Below, in pieces: positions 1-7,706 of a stretch of 20,666 nucleotides of DNA (position 1 is its first letter; each line of letters opens with the position of its first letter). The position numbers were made by a program, and so were the translations under genes. This stretch comes from an uncultured Pedobacter sp. (GTDB lineage: Bacteria > Bacteroidota > Bacteroidia > Sphingobacteriales > Sphingobacteriaceae), in NCBI RefSeq assembly GCF_946479715.1, contig NZ_CAMLHF010000092.1, forward strand, positions 1-20,666. The letters run 5' to 3'. The notes beneath the pieces were generated by a model. That model saw only the letters and a list, made by a program, of their open reading frames with translations, ran no database searches and was not told the origin of the DNA.

Positions 1-1
1 A

Positions 2-1495
2 TCAGCTTGTTTAATAGGTCTTGCTTCATGTAAAAACACTGCAGAGCCTAACGTATATAGCATACTTACAGAAGTTAATGCTTTTCAAACAAAAGCAGAT
101 GCAGTAGCTGCTGTAAACGGAGTTTACGCCAGGCTGAAACAGCCAAGTGGAATTAGTGACTCATACCAATACTATGCAGGCTTCCAAATGGCCATTACAG
201 ACTTTACAACAGATATTGGTCACTCTTTTCAATCTGGAGATATTTCACAACTCTCAGATGCGCAATGGTCTACTAACAACAAATACCTAAATTTTGCTTA
301 CCAGCATCAATACAAACTGATTGCTGACGCAAATAACGCCTTAGTTAATATCCCTAAGATCAAAACACTAACTGAGGCAGAAACAAATCAATATTTTTCA
401 GAGATTAAGTTTCTAAGGGCCCTGGCTTATATTGATTTAACTGATGAATTTGGCCCTGTTATTCTTATAACAGAGGAAGAAATGAAAAATCCTGACTATT
501 CTGCTAAAACAACACCGGCAAGTCTGGAAGCCATCAACACATTCTTAATAAACGACTTAGAAAGCGCAGCGGCAAACCTGCCTGTAAATTACGAAGGAAA
601 AGCAATTTACCCTACTAATGATGTGGGTCGTGTTACTAAAGGTGCAGCCCTTTCTTTACTTACTAAACTGTACATGCGCGAGCATCAGTGGCAAAAAGCT
701 TTAGAAACCATTCAAAAGATAGAAGACTTACACCAATATGAGTTATATCCAACTTATGCAGGGCTTTTTGCAGAAAGCAACAAATGGTGTAAAGAATCTA
801 TTTTTAGTGCACTGGCTGATGCCCTTAATGATGGAACAGAGTTAATGAACCACTTTGGTCCTTTAAACAATCCGCTTGTAACAGATCGCTGGCAGTACTA
901 TGCTGTAAGCTGGAGTTTCTGGAACTCATATGCACCAAACGATGAGCGTCGTGAAATGTTCTTTTATAGCTATAAGGGCACTGACGGTTTACAGTACATG
1001 CAAGCACCTGCCGGCCAAACTACCCCGCCAGAAGGCAAATACTACTTACCAGATGTTGCTACTAAAAAATATGCAGATCCAGCAGGCTCTAAAACCTACT
1101 ATGATGGTCACGGTATTCCAATTCTACGTTATGCAGATATTGTACTATGCAAAGCAGAAGCATTAAACGAAGTAAACGGACCTACACAGGCAAGTATTGA
1201 CCTGATTAACTCGGTAAAAGCACGTTCAAAAGCAACCCTGCTTGGCGCCCCGGGCACTTATACCAAAGATAGCCTTCGCGACAAAATTCTACAGGAACGA
1301 GGATGGGAATTTTTCTTCGAATGCAAACGCAGAGCAGATTTAATTCGTATGGGCAAATACCAGGAAGTAGTTAACACTTATCTGAAATCAGTTGGCAAAC
1401 CAGCTTCTATAGATATTGCCAAACACAAATATTTCCCTTATCCTCAAACTCAGGTCGATTTAAATCCGAACCTGAACAATGCAGGAAGACTTTAA
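2..1495 (+). CDS. SusD/RagB-family outer-membrane nutrient-binding lipoprotein (5' end outside window)
   Basis: The reading frame is open from base 2, so the ATG at 188 is internal and not the true start. The first visible residues include a lipobox (L-A-S-C, Cys codon at 29-31), so almost the whole mature lipoprotein of about 488 residues is present and only part of the signal peptide is missing. The helical N-terminal half (motifs such as AEANNALVNIPKI-like and FLRALAYIDL) and the C-terminal ending with YPYPQ-type and N-x-N-L-NNAGRL residues are typical of SusD/RagB proteins. These sit on the cell surface as a lid on a SusC TonB-dependent channel and bind a glycan, peptide or other nutrient. 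The SusC partner would be expected just upstream, outside the window. The substrate cannot be read from the sequence. A terminator follows directly. Confidence 0.93.
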   Translation, partial: SACLIGLASCKNTAEPNVYSILTEVNAFQTKADAVAAVNGVYARLKQPSGISDSYQYYAGFQMAITDFTTDIGHSFQSGDISQLSDAQWSTNNKYLNFAYQHQYKLIADANNALVNIPKIKTLTEAETNQYFSEIKFLRALAYIDLTDEFGPVILITEEEMKNPDYSAKTTPASLEAINTFLINDLESAAANLPVNYEGKAIYPTNDVGRVTKGAALSLLTKLYMREHQWQKALETIQKIEDLHQYELYPTYAGLFAESNKWCKESIFSALADALNDGTELMNHFGPLNNPLVTDRWQYYAVSWSFWNSYAPNDERREMFFYSYKGTDGLQYMQAPAGQTTPPEGKYYLPDVATKKYADPAGSKTYYDGHGIPILRYADIVLCKAEALNEVNGPTQASIDLINSVKARSKATLLGAPGTYTKDSLRDKILQERGWEFFFECKRRADLIRMGKYQEVVNTYLKSVGKPASIDIAKHKYFPYPQTQVDLNPNLNNAGRL

Positions 1496-1512
1496 TAATT
1501 AATAAATTTAAT

Positions 1513-1552
1513 CGGGATACAGCAACCTACACGGTATTGTATCCCGTTTTTT
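1513..1552 (+). terminator. Rho-independent terminator after the first SusD gene
   Basis: A 9-bp perfect stem (CGGGATACA at 1513-1521 pairs with TGTATCCCG at 1538-1546) with a 16-nt loop is followed by six T residues. It lies 18 nt after the stop codon and separates the SusD operon from the next gene. Confidence 0.88.
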
Positions 1553-1580
1553 GTTTCTATACATTTTCATATTACCTTGT
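1551..1580 (+). promoter_or_regulatory. Possible promoter of the arylsulfotransferase-like gene
   Basis: A TTG at 1551-1553 lies 19 nt before TACCTTG at 1573-1579. This resembles the Bacteroidota TTG / TAnnTTTG promoter but lacks one T of the -7 box. The strong terminator just upstream means the next gene needs its own promoter. Weak candidate. Confidence 0.3.
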
Positions 1581-1603
1581 ACTACAGCTAAAAAACTATT
1601 CAT

Positions 1604-3004
1604 ATGCAATTCATAAAGAGACTGATTCCCCTATTCTTTTTATTTCTGTTAAATGCCTGCGCTAACCAGTGCGAGCAACAAATTATAGAGATAAAACTCA
1701 GCGCTCCGGATAGGAATAGCTTAAAGGTACATGCCGATGTAGAACTCAAAACCGCTTTAGATGTTTCAATCGAATATTGGCCAAAGGGAAAAGAAAAACA
1801 AATAACAAGAACTCCCGTTTCGGTCAACAAAAAACATCACCGCATCGTGATGACCAACTTAAATCCCAAACAAGAATATCAATACTGTGTAATCACTCAG
1901 ACCAGTAAATGCGAAGCCAAAAGCAAAACCTACGACTTTAAAACAACGGACTTCCCAATGTGGATACAGGACTTCTTTAAAGTTTATGCCCCTGATCCTA
2001 AGGTGATCCCTACCTCTTTCAAAGAAGGCTATATGCTTATCTACAGAAGAGAAATACCCGGCATTATTTTCATTATAGATGCTAAAGGGGCAATAAAATG
2101 GTACCATCAGGTAGATGAAACAGGTTTTAAAACCACTCATTTTACCAAAAACAAAACCCTGCTCTCTATTCTCGGCAATGATGAGTACCCAACCAGTTAT
2201 GGCAATGAAATACTGGAGGTATCCTTAAATGGCGATACCCTGCTTCATCTCAAAAAAGGTGAAAAGGATTTTAAGCAAACCATACATCACGAAATTATAT
2301 TAAACAAGCAAAATCAGGTAGTTACCTTGTGTGTAGAACAAAAGATAATGGACCTTAGTAAATATGGTGGCAGCAAACAAGACACCGTTAAGAGTGATGG
2401 CATTTTAGTGCTGGACAGGAATGGCAAAAAAGTATGGAGCTGGAAAGTATTTGACGAGCTTGATCCGTTAAAAGACAAAAACTTAATGAGGGATAAGAAA
2501 GACTGGATGCATGCAAACAGCTTAAACTTCGATAAGGATGGCAATTACATCATCTCCTTTTATAATAACGGACAAATCTGGAAAATAGACGCCAAAACAG
2601 GTAAAGTGATCTGGAAATTCGGTAAAGATGGCGACTTTAAAATGCCTGAAGGAAGCACGTTTGATCAAGGTCATTCCGTTCACATGAACAATCAGGGTAA
2701 CCTGATGCTGTTCGATAATGGCACCAGTAAAAAACTATCCCGAACGCTGATATTTAAGTTAAACGAAGGCAATAAAACAGCTCAACTGGTTACCGAAACA
2801 AAACTTCCACAGGAAATCTATAACGACCGTATGGGAAGCTCTTACCTGATAGCTGATACCACAATTTTACAATGTACCTCAAAAAGACATACTGTAGTAC
2901 TTACCAACTTTAAAGGCACTTTCCTTTGGATGCTCAAAAGTAGCATCATGCCTTACCGGGTAGAGTTTATACCTAAAGAAAAGTTAGCACCCTATATAGA
3001 ATAA
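1604..3004 (+). CDS. Arylsulfotransferase (ASST)-like lipoprotein
   Basis: The 466-residue product begins with a lipoprotein signal peptide (lipobox LNAC, Cys19), so it should be membrane-anchored outside the cytoplasm. The body is a beta-propeller-like repeat protein with signatures of the arylsulfotransferase superfamily: a first His motif (HHE, H228-H229), D-W-M-H-A-N-S (H303) followed by an LNFDKDGNYIIS strand, and G-H-S-V-H (H357, H360) before N-L-M-L-F-D-N-G. Family enzymes move sulfate between phenolic compounds through a catalytic histidine, most likely matched here by H357. The arginine usually found in the SSR/N motif after the second His appears to be Tyr320 (ISFYNNGQIW), so activity is uncertain. 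No DsbA/DsbL-like partner gene is next to it. It converges with the helicase gene 10 bp away. Some relatives with this fold have unknown function. Confidence 0.8.
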   Translation: MQFIKRLIPLFFLFLLNACANQCEQQIIEIKLSAPDRNSLKVHADVELKTALDVSIEYWPKGKEKQITRTPVSVNKKHHRIVMTNLNPKQEYQYCVITQTSKCEAKSKTYDFKTTDFPMWIQDFFKVYAPDPKVIPTSFKEGYMLIYRREIPGIIFIIDAKGAIKWYHQVDETGFKTTHFTKNKTLLSILGNDEYPTSYGNEILEVSLNGDTLLHLKKGEKDFKQTIHHEIILNKQNQVVTLCVEQKIMDLSKYGGSKQDTVKSDGILVLDRNGKKVWSWKVFDELDPLKDKNLMRDKKDWMHANSLNFDKDGNYIISFYNNGQIWKIDAKTGKVIWKFGKDGDFKMPEGSTFDQGHSVHMNNQGNLMLFDNGTSKKLSRTLIFKLNEGNKTAQLVTETKLPQEIYNDRMGSSYLIADTTILQCTSKRHTVVLTNFKGTFLWMLKSSIMPYRVEFIPKEKLAPYIE

Positions 3005-3033
3005 CACGGTGTAATTAACCGTGTTTCTTTTTC
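3003..3033 (+). terminator. Hairpin between convergent genes
   Basis: An 8-bp stem (AACACGGT at 3003-3010 with ACCGTGTT at 3018-3025) has a 7-nt loop and is followed by a T-rich run on the plus strand. It overlaps the stop codons of both converging genes. The T run favours termination of the arylsulfotransferase gene. The minus-strand side lacks a T run. Confidence 0.65.
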
Positions 3034-4307
3034 ATTGTCATTTTAGCTTTCTGCCCTATTCCGTAGTTGTAATCTTTCGTGTTGCTTTCTTTTTTATCAT
3101 GAAAAGCACCACCACCTTTGGGAGCTTCAACGGTTTCTTTTACTGTTTTAATTTTAGTAGAGGCTTTAACAACTTTATCAATCACTAAATCTTCAGGCAA
3201 ATCCATAACCGGAATTTTAGCGCCTAACGACTGCTCAATCTTCCTTAAATCTACCAGTTCCATGTCAGTAGCAAAAGTAATGGCCACAATCTCTTCCGGC
3301 CCTGATTTTACAACCCTACTTAAAAACAATTCCTTTTGTTCAGGAACCTCAAAGTGGAATAAAAATGGAATACCCGATAAGTCTACATTTGCAGATCCCT
3401 CATTTGCTATAACTAAAACCTTTGCTTCAGGGGTATCTTTAAAGTCTTCTATATGATCAAAACCCTCTTCATCAAAAAACAGCGGATTCAAAACAGAAAC
3501 CTCGCCTGGCTTTGCCGAGTGTAAAGTTTTACCAAGTTTCTGCGCAGTTAATCTCGAATTCACAAAAACTACAACCTTATCAAACACCTCATCATCGCGC
3601 AACAACAGGTTCAATAAGTTCACTTTGGTTTTAAAATTAGGCACCTGATACAGCAAAAGCTCATGCGTTATTGCCTTACTCTCCCCAAGATCTTCAACCT
3701 CCAAAGTAGTAGGGAAATTCATAAACTGATCAATCATCAGGTTTAATTTATCGTGAACTACTGTAGTAAAAATCAAATGCTGAACTTTACCCGCACTTCT
3801 TGCCAATTCACAAACCGGCAACTGCATACCTTGCTTTACAATTACTTCAGCATCATCAACTATCAGCATCTGTAACCTGTTTAGGTTAAGGCCAAGTTTT
3901 AAATATACCGCACGAGCTCTGGTAGGTGTAGCTACCACAATATCAATACCATCAAGCAGTTCCTGAATCACCTCATCCATACCCCCTGTACCGTACAAAC
4001 CGATAATACGCAGATTACGGTTTTTACTTAAAAGCCTGAACTCTTCAATTACTTCAAGTACACGCTCCTGATCCGGAACTAGAATTAATACTTTAGGAGC
4101 CTCATCAGTACTGTATTTTAAACGCATTAAAACGCCAAGCACGTAGGTTGTGGTTTTACCACAGCCTTCAGGTCCAACAGCAATAATATCTTGTCCGCCA
4201 ATTATCCTGGACATAGTTTTTGCCTGAATTTCTTTAGCAGATATATATCCGGCATCATTCATTGCTGTTACCAGCGACTTGCTTAGTTTTAATTTATCTA
4301 ACGACAC
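3015..4307 (-). CDS. Divergent DEAD-box helicase-like protein with degenerate motifs
   Basis: The start is GTG: a stop codon lies three codons upstream, no ATG is available, and AGGA sits 4 nt before the GTG. The 430-residue product has the two-RecA layout of DEAD-box RNA helicases: a Q-motif-like EIQ (26-28), motif I GPEGCGKT (45-52), LVPDQER in place of motif Ia (76-82), TPTR motif Ib (127-130), and VVFVNSR motif IV (246-252). Other core motifs are altered. Motif II is DDAE (151-154) instead of DEAD. Motif III is TTV (181-183) instead of SAT. The motif V region reads ANEGSANVDL, and motif VI (HRxGRxxR) is only RVVKSG near 331. The C-terminus is a basic tail (KMTMKKKHG), often seen in RNA-binding helicases. 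The intact Walker A and acidic motif II suggest that ATP may still bind; unwinding is doubtful. It is divergent from the SusC operon. Confidence 0.82.
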   Translation of the reverse strand: MSLDKLKLSKSLVTAMNDAGYISAKEIQAKTMSRIIGGQDIIAVGPEGCGKTTTYVLGVLMRLKYSTDEAPKVLILVPDQERVLEVIEEFRLLSKNRNLRIIGLYGTGGMDEVIQELLDGIDIVVATPTRARAVYLKLGLNLNRLQMLIVDDAEVIVKQGMQLPVCELARSAGKVQHLIFTTVVHDKLNLMIDQFMNFPTTLEVEDLGESKAITHELLLYQVPNFKTKVNLLNLLLRDDEVFDKVVVFVNSRLTAQKLGKTLHSAKPGEVSVLNPLFFDEEGFDHIEDFKDTPEAKVLVIANEGSANVDLSGIPFLFHFEVPEQKELFLSRVVKSGPEEIVAITFATDMELVDLRKIEQSLGAKIPVMDLPEDLVIDKVVKASTKIKTVKETVEAPKGGGAFHDKKESNTKDYNYGIGQKAKMTMKKKHG

Positions 4308-4335
4308 AGTTTCCTAATATTAAATTATAATGGCG

Positions 4336-4343
4336 CAAATTTA
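4336..4343 (-). promoter_or_regulatory. Candidate -7 box for the helicase-like gene
   Basis: On the minus strand this reads TAAATTTG, a full match to the Bacteroidota TAnnTTTG element, about 28 bp before the GTG start. No well-spaced TTG -33 element is seen, so this is only a partial promoter match. Confidence 0.4.
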
Positions 4344-4483
4344 CGGAAATAAAACAACATCGTTATTCATAGAAAACAGAAAGCTAATACATAGTTAACA
4401 ATTAGTTTAATCCATAATCTTTAAGTTATAAGCAATGCATCTCCTTCACATCAAAATCACAAAACCATAATCCCATTTTCATA

Positions 4484-4511
4484 TTGATTTTACAGCACTG
4501 ATCTAGCTTTG
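4484..4511 (+). promoter_or_regulatory. Promoter of the SusC-SusD-phospholipase operon
   Basis: TTG at 4484-4486 and TAGCTTTG at 4504-4511 are separated by 17 nt. This is a full match to the Bacteroidota housekeeping promoter pattern. Transcription should start near 4518, giving a short leader before the ATG at 4535. Confidence 0.7.
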
Positions 4512-4521
4512 CGCTGTAAAA
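4488..4521. promoter_or_regulatory. Inverted repeat flanking the -7 box (possible operator)
   Basis: TTTTACAGC (4488-4496) and GCTGTAAAA (4513-4521) form a perfect 9-bp inverted repeat with a 16-nt spacer. The -7 box lies in the spacer and the right arm covers the expected start of transcription. A dimeric regulator binding here would block or control RNA polymerase. The regulator is not identified. Confidence 0.45.
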
Positions 4522-4534
4522 ATCAAACTCAAAC

Positions 4535-7500
4535 ATGAAAAGAAAACTACTTTTATTTAGTGTTATATGCCTCTTCTTCGCTCAGGCAGCCATAGCACAA
4601 AATTTAATTAAGGGAGTCGTAAAAGACACCAAGGGCGTGGGCATACCAGGCGTTAGTGTAAGTGTAGCAAATACAAAAAAAGCCACAGTTACAGATTTCG
4701 AAGGAAAATACAGCATTCCGGCAGCTGCCGATGCTACACTTACTTTTACTTACCTCGGCTATATTTCTCAAAACGCAGATGTAGCAGGTAAAACTCAGCT
4801 CGACATTACCCTCCAGGAAGATTCTAAAACACTAGGTGAGGTAGTAGTAACCGCAATTGGTATTAAGCAACAAAAGAAAAAAATTGGTTATGCCACACAG
4901 GAAGTGAAACTAGATGTATTGTCAGAATCAAAAACAATGAACATCGGTAATGCCCTATCCGGACAAGTTGCTGGTTTAACGGTAAATAACCCTACAGGGA
5001 TGTTCCAGGCACCAGGCTTTTCTTTAAGAGGTAAAAACCCACTTATTGTAATTAATGGCGTCCCTGTCGAAACAGACTTTTTCGATGTTTCCGGTGATAA
5101 CATTGCTAACATAAACGTGCTAAAAGGTACCACTGCATCTGCCTTATACGGTTCCAGAGGTAAAAATGGTGCAATATTGATCACTACAAAAAATGCCGAA
5201 AAAGACGGATTGGAGATCAACATAAACACCAACAACATGGTTACTGCAGGTTTCACTGTATTTCCTGAAACGCAAACCGAATACGGAAACGGATCTAACG
5301 GCAAGTACGAGTTCTGGGATGGTGAAGATGGTGGTATCTCTGATGGTGATATGATCTGGGGGCCTAAATTTCAGCCAGGGGTTAAAATAGCACAATGGAA
5401 CAGTCCTATCAGAAACAAGCAAACCGGAGAAACGATACAATGGTACGGAAATGTTAAAGGAACTATTTATGATGATAAATCCAAATACGAAAGAGTACCT
5501 ACCGATTGGGTTAGACACGACAACCTAAACGATTTTCTTAGACCAGGTATAGTAACCAACAACGATTTTTCTGTAGCTTATAAAGGTGCCAAAGCACAAT
5601 TTTATGCCTCTGGTAAATATTCATTTCAAAGAGGTCAGGTGCCAAATACCTCACTAACAACAGGTGGCATGAACTTTAACTCTTCATTTAACCTTGCCAG
5701 CAATCTTCAATTAGACGCTACCCTATCTTACAATAAAGTTAGCTCTCCAAACTACCCACGTTACGGATACGGACCTAAAAACCATATGTACACCATCTTA
5801 ATATGGATGGGCGACGACGTAAACGGCAAAGACCTTAGAGACCATTTGTATGTTCCAGGAATGGAAGGTTACAGACAAGCCAACTACAACTATGCATGGT
5901 ACAACAACCCATACTTCGCTTCAGAAGAACTTACACAAGCAACCGACAGAAATGTATTAAATGCACAGGCAAAACTTAGGTGGCAGGTAACGCCTGAGTT
6001 AAGCTTGCAGGCAAGAGCTTCGGGACGTGAAAACAAATCGTTCGATAACATGAAAAGCCCTAAATCGTACATGAACTACGGCGATTCAAGAAATGGCGAT
6101 TACAAGATGTGGAACAATTCGCAAATGAATGTCGATCTGGATTTCCTTGCCTCATATAATAAAGAGATTTCTAAAGATCTAAACTTTACCTTAAACGCAG
6201 GTGCATCAACTTTCAATAGAGACATACAGCAAGAATACGCATCTAGTGATGGTTTAATTGTACCTTTTGTTTATAGCTTAAACAACACCCAGGGCCCGGT
6301 ACAAGCTACAAATTATCTGGAACAGAAATCTATCCGAAGTGTATACGGATCAGCAAACTTCGATTTATTTAATGCAGTTTACTTAAACGTAACCGGAAGA
6401 AACGACTGGTCATCAACCCTTGCAAAAGAAAACAGATCGTACTTCTACCCATCTGCATCTTTAAGTACTATGGTTTCAGACTATATAAAAATGCCTAAAG
6501 CCTTAGACTACCTTAAACTTTACACCTCATGGGCTAAAGTATCAAACGATCTTGCTCCGTATAGCATCAGCTCTACTTATACAAAAGACGTAACCTACGG
6601 ATCAACACCATCAGTAACCTACCCTAACGGGATTATCAACCCTAATATCAATCCAGAAAAATCTACATCCTACGAAGTTGGTTTATCAACCTCATTAGTA
6701 AAAAAGATAGGCTTGGAATTCACTTACTATAATGTATTAGACGAAAACCAGATCATAGATTTAAGCACATCAGAAGCTTCTGGCTTTAAAACACGTAAAG
6801 TAAACGGAAACAAATACAAAACTCAGGGTCTGGAAATAATGGCTAATTATAGCGCTGTAAAAAGCCCGAACTTTAGCTGGGATATTGCCGCAAACTGGAG
6901 CACTTCTGTAAAGAAATTAACAGAAATCTATAACAACCAGGCTAAGTTTGGCGATCTGAAATTAAATGAAAGAGCAGATAGCTTCTATGGAACAGTATGG
7001 CAGAAAAGTGCCACAGGCGAGGTAATTCTTGATCCAAATACTGGTTTGCCTACGAGAGATAACTTCAACGTAAACCTTGGTCATAGCGATCCGAGCTGGC
7101 GCCTGGGCTTACAAAACAAATTCATGATAAAAGGTTTTGATGTAAACATCGATATCGATGGAGCATGGGGCGGAGTTATGCGCTCTGTAACTATCGAAAA
7201 AATGTGGTGGGGTGGTAAACATCCAAGCTCTGTTGAATTCAGAGACGCAGAATACGCAGCCGGAAAAGCAATTTACATTCCAGAAGGTGTAGTAATTACC
7301 GGTGGCGAGCTTAAAAGAGATGTAAACGGAAACGTACTTTCTGATACACGTACTTATAAGAAAAACACAACTGCTGTAAACTGGCAAACATGGAGTCAGA
7401 TCTATCCATATCAGGCCAGAGTTACTGAAGAAGAGAACAAGAAATTTGCTAACGTTTTTGATCGCTCATTCTTCAAGTTAAGAAGAATATCTGTAGGCTA

Positions 7501-7678
7501 CGACCTTGCAAAGGTTATAAAAATGGGCAGCTTAAAATCAGTTCACGTATCTGCCTACAGCTACAACCCTTTGATGTGGAAGAAAATGCCATTACTAGAT
7601 CCTGATTACGGTAATGATGATAACCTGCAAGATCCATCTGCAAGATTTATCGGTTTCTCATTAAGCGTAAAACTTTAA
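4535..7678 (+). CDS. SusC/RagA-family TonB-linked outer-membrane channel
   Basis: The 1047-residue product starts with a Sec signal peptide (cleavage after AIAQ, about residue 22). A carboxypeptidase-regulatory-like domain follows (about 23-95, with KGVVKDTKGVGIPGV and LTFTYLGY). Then come a TonB-box-like stretch (GEVVVTAIG, 101-109) and a plug domain (about 120-220) with LSGQVAGL, IVINGVP and LKGTTASALYGSRGKNGAILITTK-type signatures of SusC proteins. The remainder is a long beta-barrel ending in FIGFSLSVKL. Family members are energised by TonB-ExbBD and import nutrients too large or scarce for porins. The gene is followed after 28 bp by its SusD partner and then by a phospholipase C, so the imported substrate may be a phospholipid product rather than a glycan. 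No frameshift or truncation is seen. Confidence 0.95.
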   Translation: MKRKLLLFSVICLFFAQAAIAQNLIKGVVKDTKGVGIPGVSVSVANTKKATVTDFEGKYSIPAAADATLTFTYLGYISQNADVAGKTQLDITLQEDSKTLGEVVVTAIGIKQQKKKIGYATQEVKLDVLSESKTMNIGNALSGQVAGLTVNNPTGMFQAPGFSLRGKNPLIVINGVPVETDFFDVSGDNIANINVLKGTTASALYGSRGKNGAILITTKNAEKDGLEININTNNMVTAGFTVFPETQTEYGNGSNGKYEFWDGEDGGISDGDMIWGPKFQPGVKIAQWNSPIRNKQTGETIQWYGNVKGTIYDDKSKYERVPTDWVRHDNLNDFLRPGIVTNNDFSVAYKGAKAQFYASGKYSFQRGQVPNTSLTTGGMNFNSSFNLASNLQLDATLSYNKVSSPNYPRYGYGPKNHMYTILIWMGDDVNGKDLRDHLYVPGMEGYRQANYNYAWYNNPYFASEELTQATDRNVLNAQAKLRWQVTPELSLQARASGRENKSFDNMKSPKSYMNYGDSRNGDYKMWNNSQMNVDLDFLASYNKEISKDLNFTLNAGASTFNRDIQQEYASSDGLIVPFVYSLNNTQGPVQATNYLEQKSIRSVYGSANFDLFNAVYLNVTGRNDWSSTLAKENRSYFYPSASLSTMVSDYIKMPKALDYLKLYTSWAKVSNDLAPYSISSTYTKDVTYGSTPSVTYPNGIINPNINPEKSTSYEVGLSTSLVKKIGLEFTYYNVLDENQIIDLSTSEASGFKTRKVNGNKYKTQGLEIMANYSAVKSPNFSWDIAANWSTSVKKLTEIYNNQAKFGDLKLNERADSFYGTVWQKSATGEVILDPNTGLPTRDNFNVNLGHSDPSWRLGLQNKFMIKGFDVNIDIDGAWGGVMRSVTIEKMWWGGKHPSSVEFRDAEYAAGKAIYIPEGVVITGGELKRDVNGNVLSDTRTYKKNTTAVNWQTWSQIYPYQARVTEEENKKFANVFDRSFFKLRRISVGYDLAKVIKMGSLKSVHVSAYSYNPLMWKKMPLLDPDYGNDDNLQDPSARFIGFSLSVKL

Positions 7679-7706
7679 CAGCAAACATCTTTAAAACAAC
7701 AGAACA

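Noticed and set aside
188..190. ATG at 188 as start of the first SusD-like gene
   Set aside because: The frame is open back to base 2 and encodes a lipobox and the conserved N-terminus, so this Met is internal.
4888..5518. Two overlapping minus-strand open frames of 124-138 codons inside the SusC gene
   Set aside because: They lie antisense to a strongly conserved plug and barrel region and their products show no domain or signal features.
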